From Thioalkalivibrio sulfidiphilus (GTDB taxonomy: Bacteria; Pseudomonadota; Gammaproteobacteria; Ectothiorhodospirales; Ectothiorhodospiraceae): DNA of 64,000 nt. The stretch covers positions 1 through 64,000 of the forward strand of contig NZ_KB898931.1 of the NCBI RefSeq assembly GCF_000377945.1, given 5' to 3'. The notes beneath the pieces were generated by a model. It ran no database searches, was not told the origin of the DNA, and was given only the letters and a program-made list of their open reading frames with translations. A program made the translations under genes and the position numbers. Below, piece after piece: positions 21,413 through 31,911 of this stretch (positions are counted from its first letter, which is position 1; every line of letters begins with the position of its first letter).

Positions 21413-23326
21413 TTGAACGACTTGGTCAAAAACCTGATTATCTGGGCGGTCATTGCCGTAGTGCTGATGTCCGTGTTCAACAACTTCAGCCCGCGCACGA
21501 CGGCGCCGCAGACCCTGTCCTATTCTCAATTCATCAATGAAGTGAAGAGTGGGCGCATCAAGAGCGTCTACATCGAGAACAATTCCATCGAGGGGCGCAC
21601 CATCACGGGCGAGCGTTTCACCACCTACAGCCCCAATGACCCGGGCCTGATCGGTGATCTGCTGAACAACAACGTGGAGATCCTGGCCCAGGAGCCCCAG
21701 CGCCGTTCCCTGCTGATGGACATCCTGATCAGCTGGTTCCCGATGCTGCTGCTCATCGGTGTGTGGATCTACTTCATGCGCCAGATGCAGGGCGGGGCCG
21801 GTGGCCGGGGGGCCATGTCCTTCGGCAAGAGCAAGGCCAAGATGATGAGCGAGGACCAGGTCAAGGTCACCTTCGCCGACGTGGCCGGCTGCGACGAGGC
21901 CAAGGAAGAGGTGGCCGAGCTGGTGGAATTCCTGCGCGATCCAAGCAAGTTCCAGAAACTTGGCGGCAAGATTCCCCGAGGTGTGCTGATGGTCGGTTCC
22001 CCGGGTACCGGTAAGACCCTGCTGGCCAAGGCCATCGCCGGCGAGGCCAAGGTGCCCTTCTTCAGCATCTCGGGCTCCGATTTCGTGGAGATGTTCGTGG
22101 GCGTGGGTGCCAGTCGCGTGCGTGACATGTTCGATACCGCCAAGAAGCATGCCCCGTGCATCATTTTCATTGACGAGATCGACGCCGTAGGCCGTCATCG
22201 AGGTGCCGGTCTGGGCGGTGGTCACGACGAGCGCGAGCAGACCCTGAACCAGCTGCTGGTGGAGATGGATGGCTTCGAGGGCACCGAGGGCGTGATCGTG
22301 ATCGCCGCCACCAACCGTCCCGACGTGCTCGACCCGGCGCTGCTGCGTCCCGGTCGCTTCGACCGCCAGGTGGTGGTGCCCCTGCCGGACGTGCGCGGCC
22401 GCGAGCAGATCCTCAAGGTGCACATGCGCAAGGTGCCCCTGGCCGAGAACGTGCGCCCGGACCTCATCGCCCGCGGCACCCCCGGTTTCTCCGGCGCGGA
22501 TCTGGCCAATCTGGTCAACGAGGCGGCCCTGTTTGCCGCACGGAGCAACAAGCGCCTGGTGGACATGCACGATTTCGAGCGTGCCAAGGACAAGATCATG
22601 ATGGGCGCCGAGCGCAAGTCCATGGTCATGAACGACGCGGAGAAGAAGCTCACCGCCTACCATGAGGCCGGTCACGCCATCGTCGGCCGGCTGGTGCCCG
22701 AGCACGATCCGGTCTACAAGGTGAGCATCATTCCCCGCGGGCGGGCCCTGGGTGTGACCATGTTCCTGCCCGAGGAAGACCGCTACAGCCATAGCAAGAC
22801 CCGGCTCGAAAGCCAGATCTGCTCCCTGTTCGGCGGGCGCATCGCCGAGGAGTTGATCTTCGGGCCTGACAAGGTCACTACCGGCGCCTCCAACGACATC
22901 GAGCGGGCCACCGCCATCGCCCGGAACATGGTGACCAAGTGGGGCCTGTCCGATCGCCTCGGGCCGCTGTCCTACAGCGAGGACGAGGGTGAGGTCTTCC
23001 TGGGGCGCCAGGTGACCCAGCACAAGCACATGTCCGACGAGACGGCCCATGCCATCGATGAGGAGATCCGGCGCGTGATCGATACCAGCTACGAGCGCGC
23101 CAAGAAGATCCTGGAACAGAACATGGACAAGCTTCACTTGATGGCCGAGGCCCTGATGAAGTACGAGACCATCGACGTCGAGCAGATCAACGACATCATG
23201 GAGGGCAAGACCCCCCGTCCGCCCAGCGAGTGGAGCGATGACGAGCCCAAGGCGGGCGGCGGCTCCCCTGTCGAGGACGAGCACGCCAAGGGCGGCGTGA
23301 TCGGCGGGCCAGCCAGCCAGCATTGA
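21413..23326 (+). CDS. ftsH: ATP-dependent zinc metalloprotease FtsH
   Basis: 637 residues from TTG 21413 with GAGGT at 21402-21406. Inner-membrane AAA+ protease that degrades misfolded membrane proteins and regulators such as sigma-32 and LpxC. Two N-terminal membrane helices (about 7-25 and 103-123) bracket a periplasmic domain. Walker A is G195-S-P-G-T-G-K-T202, Walker B I-I-F-I-D-E-I-D, and the zinc motif H417-E-A-G-H421. Co-located with heat-shock-linked rlmE. Confidence 0.98.
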   Translation: MNDLVKNLIIWAVIAVVLMSVFNNFSPRTTAPQTLSYSQFINEVKSGRIKSVYIENNSIEGRTITGERFTTYSPNDPGLIGDLLNNNVEILAQEPQRRSLLMDILISWFPMLLLIGVWIYFMRQMQGGAGGRGAMSFGKSKAKMMSEDQVKVTFADVAGCDEAKEEVAELVEFLRDPSKFQKLGGKIPRGVLMVGSPGTGKTLLAKAIAGEAKVPFFSISGSDFVEMFVGVGASRVRDMFDTAKKHAPCIIFIDEIDAVGRHRGAGLGGGHDEREQTLNQLLVEMDGFEGTEGVIVIAATNRPDVLDPALLRPGRFDRQVVVPLPDVRGREQILKVHMRKVPLAENVRPDLIARGTPGFSGADLANLVNEAALFAARSNKRLVDMHDFERAKDKIMMGAERKSMVMNDAEKKLTAYHEAGHAIVGRLVPEHDPVYKVSIIPRGRALGVTMFLPEEDRYSHSKTRLESQICSLFGGRIAEELIFGPDKVTTGASNDIERATAIARNMVTKWGLSDRLGPLSYSEDEGEVFLGRQVTQHKHMSDETAHAIDEEIRRVIDTSYERAKKILEQNMDKLHLMAEALMKYETIDVEQINDIMEGKTPRPPSEWSDDEPKAGGGSPVEDEHAKGGVIGGPASQH

Positions 23327-23333
23327 AGGCAAA

Positions 23334-23388
23334 CCCTCCGGGCATGAAAATGGCCGCCTCATGGGCGGCCTTTTTCATGCCCGGAGGG
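23334..23388 (+). terminator. Terminator after ftsH with an unusually long stem
   Basis: Inner stem GGCCGCC/GGCGGCC (23352-23358 / 23364-23370) followed by TTTTT is a normal intrinsic terminator. It is wrapped by a second perfect 17-bp stem (23334-23350 / 23372-23388), with only a T/T mismatch between them. The outer stem includes the U-tract, so the whole can fold as a 24-bp hairpin after transcription. Confidence 0.8.
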
Positions 23389-23389
23389 C

Positions 23390-23426
23390 AGAGACAAGAG
23401 GCGAGAGGCAAGAGGCAAGTGACAAG
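23390..23426 (+). repeat. Single arm of the CAAGAGG heptamer family, before folP
   Basis: Units GACAAGAG, GCGAGAG, GCAAGAG, GCAAGTG, ACAAG run straight into the folP ATG at 23427. No opposing arm exists. The AGAGG strings are the only purine-rich ribosome-site candidates for folP, so the repeat may have been co-opted for translation initiation. Confidence 0.6.
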
Positions 23427-24281
23427 ATGGGTGAGGGCGCCGAGATTCTGGACTGCGGTGGGCGAGCGCTGGATCTCTCACGCCCACGGGTGATGGGGAT
23501 CCTCAATGTGACCCCGGATTCCTTCTCTGATGGTGGGCGCCATGCCGGCCTGCAGCAGGCCGTGGACCATGCCCTGGCCATGGTGGAGGCGGGGGCGGCT
23601 ATCATTGACGTGGGTGGGGAGTCCACCCGGCCCGGCGCCGAGCCGGTGCCGGTGGAGGAGGAGCTGACGCGGGTGATTCCGGTGGTCGAGGCCCTGGCAC
23701 GGGCCATCCCGGTGCCCATCTCCGTGGACACCAGTCGGCCGGAGGTGATGCGTGCCGCAGCTGGTGCAGGTGCCGGGTTGATCAACGACGTGCGGGGTCT
23801 GAGGTTGCCGGGGGCCCTGGAAGCGGCCCGGGACATCGGCCTGCCCGTGTGTCTCATGCACATGAGCACCCTGGATCCGCGCACCATGCAGCAGGAAGCC
23901 CGCTACGCGGACGTGGTGGCCGAGGTCGGGGCCTTTCTCGCCGAGCGGGTGCAGGCCTGCGGGGCCCTGGGTATCGGCCGGGAGCGCCTGGTGCTGGACC
24001 CTGGATTTGGCTTTGGCAAGACCCTGGATCACAATCTGGCCCTGTTTCGCGCCCTGCCGGAACTGGTATCCCTGGGCCTGCCCCTGCTGGTGGGGGTCTC
24101 GCGCAAGGGTATGATCGGTGCGCTGCTGGGTGATCGGCCCATCGACGGGCGTCTGCATGGCAGCGTCGCGGCGGCCCTGCTGGCCGCCCGGGCCGGTGCT
24201 CGCATCCTGCGGGTCCATGACGTGGGGCCCACGGTGGATGCCCTGCGCATGCTCGAGGGCCTCGAGGCCCGGGGTGACTGA
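23427..24281 (+). CDS. folP: Dihydropteroate synthase
   Basis: 284 residues. Condenses p-aminobenzoate with dihydropterin pyrophosphate in folate synthesis; the target of sulfonamides. Motifs: V-M-G-I-L-N-V-T-P-D-S-F-S-D-G-G, I-I-D-V-G-G-E-S-T-R-P-G-A, I-N-D-V-R-G, D-P-G-F-G-F-G-K and V-G-V-S-R-K. An upstream ATG at 23361 would start inside the terminator hairpin and is rejected. The ftsH-folP-glmM order is conserved in gammaproteobacteria. Confidence 0.96.
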   Translation: MGEGAEILDCGGRALDLSRPRVMGILNVTPDSFSDGGRHAGLQQAVDHALAMVEAGAAIIDVGGESTRPGAEPVPVEEELTRVIPVVEALARAIPVPISVDTSRPEVMRAAAGAGAGLINDVRGLRLPGALEAARDIGLPVCLMHMSTLDPRTMQQEARYADVVAEVGAFLAERVQACGALGIGRERLVLDPGFGFGKTLDHNLALFRALPELVSLGLPLLVGVSRKGMIGALLGDRPIDGRLHGSVAAALLAARAGARILRVHDVGPTVDALRMLEGLEARGD

Positions 24282-24379
24282 GGCCTTGAACAGACCCATT
24301 CGCCGGGGCTCGGCGATTCTGCAACATCATATATATGTATGCGCCGGCTGATGCCGGCGGCACAGGGAGGACTCAAGGG

Positions 24380-25735
24380 GTGGAAAGACGTTATTTCGGT
24401 ACCGATGGCATTCGTGGCCGGGTGGGGCGTACGCCCATGACGCCGGATTTCGCCCTGCGACTGGGCTGGGCGGCGGGCAGGGTGCTGGCGCCGGACGGCA
24501 ATGGCCTGGTGATCATCGGCAAGGACACCCGGGTCTCCGGCTACATGTTCGAGTCCGCTCTGGAGGCGGGGCTGTCCGCGGCGGGCACCGACATCCGCCT
24601 GCTCGGTCCCATGCCCACGCCGGCGGTGGCCTACCTGACGCGCACCTTCCGGGCCTCGGCGGGCATCGTCATCAGCGCCTCCCACAACCCCTTCTACGAC
24701 AACGGCTTCAAGTTCTTCTCCGCCCAGGGCACCAAGCTGCCCGACGAGGTGGAACTGGCCATCGAGGCGGAGCTTGAAAAGTCCATCGAGACCGTGGATT
24801 CCGCGGATATCGGCAAGGCGGAGCGGGTGGTGGACGCCGCCGGGCGTTACATTGAGTTCTGCAAGAGCACCATCCCCAACGGTACCGCCTTCCATGACAT
24901 GAAGCTGGTGGTGGATTGCGCCCATGGCGCCACCTACGCGGTGGCGCCCAGCGTGTTCGAGGAACTGGGGGCCCAGGTGGTGGCCATCGGCGCCGAGCCG
25001 GACGGTTTCAACATCAACGAGAAGGCCGGCTCCCTGCACCCGGAGAACCTGCGTGCCGCGGTCCTGGCCCAGCGCGCGGACGCGGGCATCGCCCTGGACG
25101 GGGACGGTGACCGCCTGGTGCTGGTGGACGAGCAGGGCGAGGTCCTGGACGGGGACGAGGCCCTGTGCATCATCGCACTGGCCCGGGCCGGGGAGGGCGC
25201 CCTGGGCGGTGGGGTGGTTGGCACCCAGATGAGCAACCTGGGCCTGGAACTGGCCCTCAAGGCCCAGGGCATCGCCTTCGAGCGCGCTGCCGTGGGGGAC
25301 CGCTACGTGATGGAGATGCTCCAGCAGCGCGGCTGGCTGCTGGGCGGCGAGTCCTCCGGCCACATCCTGTGCCTGGACCGCACCAGCACCGGCGACGGCA
25401 TCGTCTCCGCCCTGCAGGTGCTGGCCATCATGCAGGCCACCGGTCGGCCCCTCTCGGAGCTGCGCAAGGTCATGGCCAAGTTCCCCCAGACCCTGCTGAA
25501 CGTGCCCTTGAACGGCGGCGTGGCCCGGGATGCCCTGCTCTCCGCCAAGGCCGTCAAGGAGGCCGTGCGCGCCGCCGAGAGCGCCCTGGGCGGGGAGGGC
25601 CGGGTGCTGCTTCGGCCCTCCGGGACCGAGCCCCTGATGCGGGTCATGGTGGAGGGCCGGGAGCGCCGCCAGGTGGAACAGATCGCCCGGGAGATCGCCG
25701 AGGCGGTGCGCTCCGTGGCGGATCATGCTGGCTGA
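24380..25735 (+). CDS. glmM: Phosphoglucosamine mutase
   Basis: 451 residues from GTG 24380, with GGGAGG at 24365-24370. Converts glucosamine-6-phosphate to glucosamine-1-phosphate for peptidoglycan and LPS precursors. Motifs: [10 protein letters not shown], the phosphoserine loop S-A-S101-H-N-P, the metal site D-G-D-G-D-R and the sugar/phosphate loop [12 protein letters not shown]. Confidence 0.97.
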   Translation: MERRYFGTDGIRGRVGRTPMTPDFALRLGWAAGRVLAPDGNGLVIIGKDTRVSGYMFESALEAGLSAAGTDIRLLGPMPTPAVAYLTRTFRASAGIVISASHNPFYDNGFKFFSAQGTKLPDEVELAIEAELEKSIETVDSADIGKAERVVDAAGRYIEFCKSTIPNGTAFHDMKLVVDCAHGATYAVAPSVFEELGAQVVAIGAEPDGFNINEKAGSLHPENLRAAVLAQRADAGIALDGDGDRLVLVDEQGEVLDGDEALCIIALARAGEGALGGGVVGTQMSNLGLELALKAQGIAFERAAVGDRYVMEMLQQRGWLLGGESSGHILCLDRTSTGDGIVSALQVLAIMQATGRPLSELRKVMAKFPQTLLNVPLNGGVARDALLSAKAVKEAVRAAESALGGEGRVLLRPSGTEPLMRVMVEGRERRQVEQIAREIAEAVRSVADHAG

Positions 25736-25830
25736 GACCTACGGCGGAAGTCGGTGAAATTGATTTATTGGGTGCCGGGCAGTATGCTTGCGCGCTTTCT
25801 GGAGAAAAGCTAATACAACGGGGGTATTGC

Positions 25831-26592
25831 ATGCGACAGCCACTGGTGGCAGGCAACTGGAAAATGAACGGTTCCCTGAAGGCCAATGAGGCGTTGCTGG
25901 GCGACCTTCGCAAGGCCCTCTCAGGAGGTATCAAGGCCGAGGTTGCAGTGTGTCCCCCCTTCGTGTATCTCCCCCAGGTGGCGGGTCTGGTCGATGGTCA
26001 GCCTATTGCCCTAGGTGCCCAGGATCTCTCCGACCAGGATGCCGGCGCCTTCACCGGTGAGGTCTCCGGCGCCATGCTCAAGGACCTGGGTTGTGAATAT
26101 GTCATCGTGGGTCATTCGGAGCGTCGCAGCCTGTACGGCGAGGACGACGAGTTCACGGCCCGCAAGTTTGCCGCCGCCCGGCGCCACGGCCTCAAGCCCA
26201 TCCTGTGTGTGGGCGAACTGCTCGAGGAGCGCGAGTCCGGCGTGACCGAGCAGGTGGTCGCGCGGCAGCTGGATGCGGTGATGGATCTGGAGGGCGTGTC
26301 CGCCCTGGCCGACGCGGTGGTCGCCTACGAGCCCGTGTGGGCCATCGGCACCGGCAAGACCGCCACCCCGGAGCAGGCCCAGGCAGTGCATGCCTTCATC
26401 CGCGCTCGCGTGGCCGAGCGGGATGCGCAAGTGGCCGAAGGTCTGCGCATCCTCTACGGCGGCAGCGTGAAGGCCGACAATGCTGCGGAACTGTTTTCAC
26501 AGCCGGATATCGACGGAGGCCTGATCGGCGGCGCCTCCCTGAAGGCTGAGGATTTCATGGCCATTTGCCGCGCGGCCGAACAGGCGAGTTGA
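25831..26592 (+). CDS. tpiA: Triosephosphate isomerase
   Basis: 253 residues from ATG 25831. Interconverts dihydroxyacetone phosphate and glyceraldehyde-3-phosphate. The active-site residues are visible: N9 and K11 in G-N-W-K-M-N-G, the catalytic His in V-G-H-S-E-R-R, the catalytic Glu in [11 protein letters not shown], and the phosphate loop Y-G-G-S-V-K. Long upstream in-frame codons overlap glmM in another frame and are rejected. secG follows after 4 bases. Confidence 0.97.
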   Translation: MRQPLVAGNWKMNGSLKANEALLGDLRKALSGGIKAEVAVCPPFVYLPQVAGLVDGQPIALGAQDLSDQDAGAFTGEVSGAMLKDLGCEYVIVGHSERRSLYGEDDEFTARKFAAARRHGLKPILCVGELLEERESGVTEQVVARQLDAVMDLEGVSALADAVVAYEPVWAIGTGKTATPEQAQAVHAFIRARVAERDAQVAEGLRILYGGSVKADNAAELFSQPDIDGGLIGGASLKAEDFMAICRAAEQAS

Positions 26593-26596
26593 ACCT

Positions 26597-26935
26597 ATGT
26601 TGTATGGATTGTTACTGGTGGTGCAGGTGGTCGTGGCCCTGGCCCTGATCGCCCTCATCCTGATGCAGCACGGCAAGGGTGCCGACGCGGGCGCGGCCTT
26701 CGGCAGCGGTGCCTCCTCGACGGTGTTTGGTGCCCGGGGCTCGGCCAATTTCCTGAGCCGGACCACGGCCATTCTGGCGACGGTGTTCTTCGTCAACAGC
26801 ATGGGACTGGCGTACCTGGTATCCAACCAGCCCGCGCCCGCCAGTGTGATCGACCGGTTGCCCGCCATCGAGCAGCCCGCTCCGGTTCGTCCGGATCCGG
26901 TGGAGCCCGGGGCCCCGGCCGACGTGCCGCGCTGA
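26597..26935 (+). CDS. secG: Protein-export membrane protein SecG
   Basis: 112 residues. Small SecYEG channel subunit. Two membrane helices (about 3-23 and 52-72) flank the conserved H-G-K-G-A-D-A-G-A-A-F-G-S-G-A-S-S-T-V-F loop. The Pro-rich C-terminal tail is variable. The tpiA-secG-tRNA-Leu-nuo order matches many gammaproteobacteria. Confidence 0.95.
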   Translation: MLYGLLLVVQVVVALALIALILMQHGKGADAGAAFGSGASSTVFGARGSANFLSRTTAILATVFFVNSMGLAYLVSNQPAPASVIDRLPAIEQPAPVRPDPVEPGAPADVPR

Positions 26936-26967
26936 GCGGCATTTCACCGGACAAAATATTAGTACAT

Positions 26968-27052
26968 GCAGATGTGGTGGAATTGGTAGACACGCCGTCT
27001 TGAGGGGGCGGTGGCGCAAGCCGTGTCGGTTCGAGTCCGACCATCTGCACCA
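26968..27052 (+). tRNA. tRNA-Leu (anticodon GAG)
   Basis: 85 bases including encoded CCA. Acceptor GCAGATG pairs with CATCTGC. The anticodon arm is CCGTC / GGCGG around TTGAGGG, giving anticodon GAG (reads CUC/CUU). A class II long variable arm GTGGCGCAAGCCGT and T-arm GTTCGAGTC complete it. Located between secG and nuoA. Confidence 0.95.
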
Positions 27053-27183
27053 AATTCCGGCCCGGAATGAAATTCCGTGCCGTGACATCAGGGTATAAGG
27101 CATCACCCTGATTCACTAAGGCCCGAATCACCAGGGCTCAGGGCAATACGCCCTTCAGCAGCAGAAGCAGACATATAAGACGA

Positions 27184-27207
27184 CCCGGGCGTCACGAACG
27201 CCCGGGC
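27184..27207 (+). promoter_or_regulatory. GC hairpin in the nuo leader
   Basis: CCCGGGCGT / ACGCCCGGG with a 5-6-base loop lies in the 213-base gap between tRNA-Leu and nuoA, with no U-tract. It could mark the processed end of the tRNA transcript or shape the nuo leader. No confident promoter was identified in the gap. Confidence 0.4.
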
Positions 27208-27265
27208 ACAACAGCAAGCCGAGTCCCGTTGATGTGGCCCGACCACTGGCGGGGGGAGTGAAAGC

Positions 27266-27622
27266 ATGTTGGAAAACTATCTGCCGATCCTGATCTTCAT
27301 CGGTGTGGGGCTTCTGGTGGGCATCATCCCGCTGGCCCTGGGTATGGTGATCGGTCCCCATCGTCCCGACGGGGCCAAGAACTCCCCCTATGAATGCGGT
27401 TTCGAGGCCTTCGAGGACTCGCGCATGAAGTTCGACGTCAGGTTCTACCTGGTCGCCATCCTGTTCATCATCTTCGATCTGGAAATCGCCTTCCTGTTTC
27501 CCTGGGCCGTGGCCCTGGACAGCATCGGCCTGTTCGGCCTGCTGGCCATGGCGCTGTTCCTGGGGATCCTGGTGATCGGCTTCATCTATGAGTGGAAGAA
27601 GGGGGCCCTGGAATGGGAATAG
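27266..27622 (+). CDS. nuoA: NADH-quinone oxidoreductase subunit A
   Basis: 118 residues, three membrane helices. Part of the membrane arm near the quinone channel of complex I. Family features: N-S-P-Y-E-C-G-F-E, the loop Cys next to the quinone cavity, and [25 protein letters not shown] precedes the ATG. First gene of a complete 14-gene nuo operon; overlaps nuoB by 10 bases. Confidence 0.97.
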   Translation: MLENYLPILIFIGVGLLVGIIPLALGMVIGPHRPDGAKNSPYECGFEAFEDSRMKFDVRFYLVAILFIIFDLEIAFLFPWAVALDSIGLFGLLAMALFLGILVIGFIYEWKKGALEWE

Positions 27623-28089
27623 AAGGCGTCCTTGAAAAGGGCTTCGTCACCACCTCGGCCGACAAGCTCATCAACTGGGCCCGTACCGGGTCCCTGTGGC
27701 CGATGACCTTCGGTCTGGCCTGCTGCGCGGTGGAGATGATGCACGCCGGCGCGTCCCGCTATGATCTGGACCGCTTCGGTGTCGTGTTCCGTCCCAGCCC
27801 GCGTCAGTCCGACGTGATGATCGTGGCCGGCACCCTGGTGAACAAGATGGCGCCCGCGCTGCGCAAGGTCTACGACCAGATGGCCGAGCCCCGCTGGGTG
27901 ATCTCCATGGGTTCCTGCGCCAACGGCGGCGGCTACTACCACTACTCCTATGCGGTGGTGCGCGGCTGCGACCGGATCGTGCCCGTGGACATCTACGTCC
28001 CCGGTTGCCCACCCACGGCGGAAGCGTTGCTTTACGGCATCCTGCAGTTGCAGAACAAGATCCGCCGTACCAACACCATCGCCCGATAA
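27613..28089 (+). CDS. nuoB: NADH-quinone oxidoreductase subunit B
   Basis: 158 residues from ATG 27613 within the nuoA end. Carries the terminal iron-sulfur cluster N2, which reduces quinone. The tandem cysteines C37-C38 ([10 protein letters not shown]), C102 (M-G-S-C-A) and C132 (V-P-G-C-P-P) are all present. An upstream ATG at 27592 is in frame but would overlap nuoA by 31 bases without a better ribosome site. Confidence 0.97.
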   Translation: MGIEGVLEKGFVTTSADKLINWARTGSLWPMTFGLACCAVEMMHAGASRYDLDRFGVVFRPSPRQSDVMIVAGTLVNKMAPALRKVYDQMAEPRWVISMGSCANGGGYYHYSYAVVRGCDRIVPVDIYVPGCPPTAEALLYGILQLQNKIRRTNTIAR

Positions 28090-28114
28090 ACCCGTCCCAA
28101 CCCGGTCTTAGATC

Positions 28115-28834
28115 ATGAGCGAGCGACTCGAGAAACTGGCTGCGCGCCTTACGGAACGCTTCAAGGCGGCGGGTGGCAAGGTGGACAGCGCCTTCGGCGA
28201 GCTGACCCTGACCGTTCCGGCGGCTGCCCTGAGCGACACGGCCACGGCGCTGCGTGACCATCTGGGCTTCGAAATGCTGATCGACCTGTGCGGCGTGGAC
28301 TACCAGGAATACGGCGTGGCCGAATGGTCCACGGATGAGTCCTCCAACCAGGGCTTCAGCCGCGGTGTGGAGAAGGCCACCTTCGGGCGCTTCACCTTCG
28401 ACGAGGCCCCCAGCCGCAAGGCCCACGAAGGACCGCGTTTTGCCGTGGTCTACCACCTGCTGTCCATCAGCGCCAACCAGCGCCTGCGCATGAAGGTGTT
28501 CTGCGATGACGAGGAGTTCCCCGTGGTTTCCACGGTGACCGATGTCTGGACCTCCGCCGACTGGTACGAGCGCGAGGCATTCGACCTGTTTGGCATCATG
28601 TTCGAGGGACATCCCGACCTGCGCCGCATCCTCACCGACTACGGTTTCGTCGGCCACCCGTTCCGCAAGGACTTCCCCCTGGTGGGTCACGTGGAGATGC
28701 GCTACGACCCCGAACAGGCCCGCGTCGTCTACCAGCCGGTGACCATCGAGCCCCGGGTGCTGGTGCCCAAGGTGATCCGCCACGATCATCGCTATGTCCA
28801 TGAATCGGCCCAGGAGAAGTCCGCCGATGCCTGA
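28115..28834 (+). CDS. nuoC: NADH-quinone oxidoreductase subunit C
   Basis: 239 residues, separate from nuoD (they are fused in E. coli). Peripheral-arm connecting subunit. The 30-kDa signature [25 protein letters not shown] is intact. A segment with [11 protein letters not shown] is a moderately longer loop than in short NuoC proteins. Overlaps nuoD by 8 bases. Confidence 0.96.
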   Translation: MSERLEKLAARLTERFKAAGGKVDSAFGELTLTVPAAALSDTATALRDHLGFEMLIDLCGVDYQEYGVAEWSTDESSNQGFSRGVEKATFGRFTFDEAPSRKAHEGPRFAVVYHLLSISANQRLRMKVFCDDEEFPVVSTVTDVWTSADWYEREAFDLFGIMFEGHPDLRRILTDYGFVGHPFRKDFPLVGHVEMRYDPEQARVVYQPVTIEPRVLVPKVIRHDHRYVHESAQEKSADA

Positions 28835-30080
28835 GATTCGCAATTACACGCTGAACTTCGGTCCTCAGCATCCCTCCGCCCACGGCGTGCTGCGCCTGGT
28901 GCTGGAGCTGGACGGCGAGGTGGTGCAGCGCGCCGACCCGCACATCGGCCTGCTGCACCGCGGCACCGAGAAGCTGGCCGAGAGCAAGCCCTACAACCAG
29001 AGCATCGGTTACATGGACCGTCTCGACTACGTGTCCATGATGTGTAACGAGCACGGCTACGTGCTGGCCATGGAAAAGCTCCTGGGTGTCCAGGCGCCCA
29101 TCCGCGCCCAGTACATCCGGGTGATGTTCGACGAGATCACCCGCATCCTGAACCACCTGCTGTGGCTTGGTGCCCACGCCCTGGATATCGGCGCCATGAC
29201 CGTGTTCCTGTACGCCTTCCGCGAGCGTGAGGACCTGATGGACTGCTACGAGGCGGTGAGCGGCGCGCGTCTGCACGCGACCTATTACCGTCCCGGCGGC
29301 GTGGCCCGTGACCTGCCGGGCAGCATGCCCCAGTACCAGGCCTCCCGCTTCAAGAGCCAGAAGGAAGTGGATGCCCTTAACGCCACCCGTCAGGGTTCGT
29401 TGCTCGATTTCATCGAGGCCTTCACGGAGCGCTTCCCCGGCTGCGTGGACGAGTACGAGACCCTGCTCACCGACAACCGCATCTGGAAGCAGCGCACCGT
29501 GGGTGTGGGCGTGGTCAGCCCCGAGCGCGCCATGCAGATGGGCTTCACCGGCCCCATGCTGCGCGGCTCGGGTATCGAGTGGGACCTGCGCCGCAAGCAG
29601 CCCTACGAGGTCTACGACCGGCTCGACTTCCAGATCCCGGTGGGCGGGAACGGCGACTGCTACGACCGCTACCTGGTGCGCGTCGAAGAGATGCGCCAGT
29701 CCAACCGCATCATCAGGCAGTGCGTGGACTGGCTGCGCAAGAACCCCGGCCCGGTGATGCTGGAGGATCACAAGATCACCCCGCCGCGCCGCGAAGAGAT
29801 GAAGGCGGACATGGAGTCCCTCATTCACCACTTCAAGCTGTTCACCGAGGGTTTCTGCCTGCCCGAGGGCGAGGCCTATGCCGCGGTAGAACATCCCAAG
29901 GGCGAGTTCGGCGTGTACCTGGTCTCCGACGGGGCCAACAAGCCCTACCGGCTCAAGGTGCGTGCCCCCGGATTCGCCCACCTGGCCGGCCTCAACGAGA
30001 TGGCCACGGGCCACATGCTGGCCGACGTGGTGGCCATCATCGGCACCCAGGACATCGTATTCGGGGAGATTGACCGCTGA
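28827..30080 (+). CDS. nuoD: NADH-quinone oxidoreductase subunit D
   Basis: 417 residues from ATG 28827. The 49-kDa subunit forming most of the quinone pocket. Features: [27 protein letters not shown] and the C-terminal D-I-V-F-G-E-I-D-R end. An upstream ATG at 28794 would overlap nuoC by 41 bases and is not preferred. Stop and nuoE start share a base (TGATG). Confidence 0.97.
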   Translation: MPEIRNYTLNFGPQHPSAHGVLRLVLELDGEVVQRADPHIGLLHRGTEKLAESKPYNQSIGYMDRLDYVSMMCNEHGYVLAMEKLLGVQAPIRAQYIRVMFDEITRILNHLLWLGAHALDIGAMTVFLYAFREREDLMDCYEAVSGARLHATYYRPGGVARDLPGSMPQYQASRFKSQKEVDALNATRQGSLLDFIEAFTERFPGCVDEYETLLTDNRIWKQRTVGVGVVSPERAMQMGFTGPMLRGSGIEWDLRRKQPYEVYDRLDFQIPVGGNGDCYDRYLVRVEEMRQSNRIIRQCVDWLRKNPGPVMLEDHKITPPRREEMKADMESLIHHFKLFTEGFCLPEGEAYAAVEHPKGEFGVYLVSDGANKPYRLKVRAPGFAHLAGLNEMATGHMLADVVAIIGTQDIVFGEIDR

Positions 30081-30586
30081 TGCCCAAGATCCAGACCGTA
30101 CACAAGGCTGCGCTGCTCAACGATCACCTGCGCGAGGAGATCGACGACTGGCTGCGCCGCTACCCGGAAGACCAGCGCCAGTCGGCGGTGCTCGGCGCCC
30201 TGCGCGCCGTGCAGCACGAGCACGGTTATCTCAGCACCGAGATGATGGACGCCGTGGCTGAGTACATCGGCATGCCCGAGATCGCCGTCTACGAGGTGGC
30301 GAGCTTCTACTCCATGTTCGAGTTGAAGCCCGTGGGCCGGCACACCATCGCCGTGTGCACCAATATCTCCTGCATGCTGCGCGGCTCCGACAAGATCGTC
30401 GAGCACATCGAGAACAAGCTGGGCATCAAGACCGGCGAGAGCACCCCCGACGGCAAGTTCTACATCAAGCGCGAAGAGGAATGCCTCGCCGCCTGCTGCG
30501 GCGCGCCCATGATGCAGGTGGATCACGTCTACTACGAGCATCTCACCCCCGAACGGGTGGACGAGATCCTCGACGGTCTGGAGTGA
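30080..30586 (+). CDS. nuoE: NADH-quinone oxidoreductase subunit E
   Basis: 168 residues, thioredoxin-fold subunit holding the off-path [2Fe-2S] cluster N1a. Ligand cysteines are in C-T-N-I-S-C and [11 protein letters not shown]. Other family features are H-E-H-G-Y-L-S and [10 protein letters not shown]. Coupled to nuoD by a one-base overlap and to nuoF with a 7-base gap. Confidence 0.97.
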   Translation: MPKIQTVHKAALLNDHLREEIDDWLRRYPEDQRQSAVLGALRAVQHEHGYLSTEMMDAVAEYIGMPEIAVYEVASFYSMFELKPVGRHTIAVCTNISCMLRGSDKIVEHIENKLGIKTGESTPDGKFYIKREEECLAACCGAPMMQVDHVYYEHLTPERVDEILDGLE

Positions 30587-30593
30587 GCAAGCC

Positions 30594-31871
30594 ATGAACC
30601 GAATCTGCTTCACGACCCTTCAGTTCGACGAGCCCTGGACCCTGGAGAGCTATCTCAAGGTCGGCGGTTACCAGGCGTGGAAGAAGATCCTCACCGAGAA
30701 GATGTCCCAGGAGGACGTCATCGAGGAGGTAAAGAAATCCAACCTGCGAGGCCGCGGCGGCGCGGGCTTCCCCACGGGCCTGAAGTGGAGCTTCATGCCC
30801 CGCAATGCCCCGGGCCAGAAATACATCGTGTGTAACTCGGATGAATCCGAGCCGGGCACCTGCAAGGACCGCGACATCCTGCGCTTCAACCCCCACGCCC
30901 TGGTGGAGGGCATGGCCATCGGCGGCTACGCCATCGGCGCCACGGTGGGTTACAACTACATGCGCGGCGAGTTCATGGACGAGCCCTACCAGCGCTTCGC
31001 CCAGGCGGTGCGCGAGGCCTACGAGCAGGGCTTCCTGGGCAAGAACATCCTGGGCTCCGGCGTGGACTTCGACCTCTACCCGACGCTGGGTGCCGGCGCC
31101 TATATCTGCGGCGAGGAGACCGCGCTGCTGGAGTCCCTGGAAGGCAAGAAGGGCCAGCCCCGCTTCAAGCCGCCGTTCCCGGCCAACTTCGGCCTCTACG
31201 GCCGGCCCACCACCATCAACAACACCGAATCCCTGTCTTCCATCCCGAGCATCATCCGCGAGGGTGGCGACTGGTTCGCGTCGCTGGGCATCCCCAAGTC
31301 GGGCGGCGAGAAGCTGTTCTCCGTCTCCGGTCACGTGAACAAGCCGGGCAACTTCGAGATCCCCCTCGGTACCCCGTTCAAGGACCTGCTGGAGATGGCC
31401 GGCGGCGTGCTGGGCGGCCGCAAGCTCAAAGCGGTGATCCCCGGCGGCTCCTCGGTGCCCGTGGTGCCCGGCGACGTGATGCTGACCGCCAACATGGACT
31501 ACGACTCCATCGCCAAGGCCGGTTCCATGCTGGGCTCAGGCGCGGTGATCGTGATGGATGAGACCACCGACATGGTCAAGGCCTTGCAGCGCATCTCGCG
31601 CTTCTACTTCTCCGAGTCCTGCGGCCAGTGCACCCCCTGTCGCGAGGGCACCGGCTGGCTGTACCGCATGCTCACCCGCATCGTGGAAGGCAAGGGCCGG
31701 CCCGAGGACCTGGAGCGCCTGGACGACGTGGCCAGCAAGATCGAGGGCCGCACCATCTGCGCCCTGGGTGATGCCGCCGCCATGCCGGTGCGCAGCTTCG
31801 TGAAGCACTTCCGCCACGAATTCGAATACTACATTCAGCACGGGCGCAGCCTGGTCGCGAACGCGGCCTGA
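30594..31871 (+). CDS. nuoF: NADH-quinone oxidoreductase subunit F
   Basis: 425 residues. Holds FMN and the NADH site. FMN/NADH-binding motifs: [14 protein letters not shown], the N-S-D-E-S-E-P-G-T segment, and [13 protein letters not shown]. Cluster N3 ligands: [11 protein letters not shown]. The C-terminal Ala-rich end is normal for the family. Confidence 0.98.
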   Translation: MNRICFTTLQFDEPWTLESYLKVGGYQAWKKILTEKMSQEDVIEEVKKSNLRGRGGAGFPTGLKWSFMPRNAPGQKYIVCNSDESEPGTCKDRDILRFNPHALVEGMAIGGYAIGATVGYNYMRGEFMDEPYQRFAQAVREAYEQGFLGKNILGSGVDFDLYPTLGAGAYICGEETALLESLEGKKGQPRFKPPFPANFGLYGRPTTINNTESLSSIPSIIREGGDWFASLGIPKSGGEKLFSVSGHVNKPGNFEIPLGTPFKDLLEMAGGVLGGRKLKAVIPGGSSVPVVPGDVMLTANMDYDSIAKAGSMLGSGAVIVMDETTDMVKALQRISRFYFSESCGQCTPCREGTGWLYRMLTRIVEGKGRPEDLERLDDVASKIEGRTICALGDAAAMPVRSFVKHFRHEFEYYIQHGRSLVANAA

Positions 31872-31911
31872 ACCTGCCCTGACTGAACCCCAGCGAGTCG
31901 AGACACAGAAC

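Noticed and set aside
27053-27265. Confident nuo promoter
   Set aside because: No -35/-10 pair stood out; only a GC hairpin is supported.
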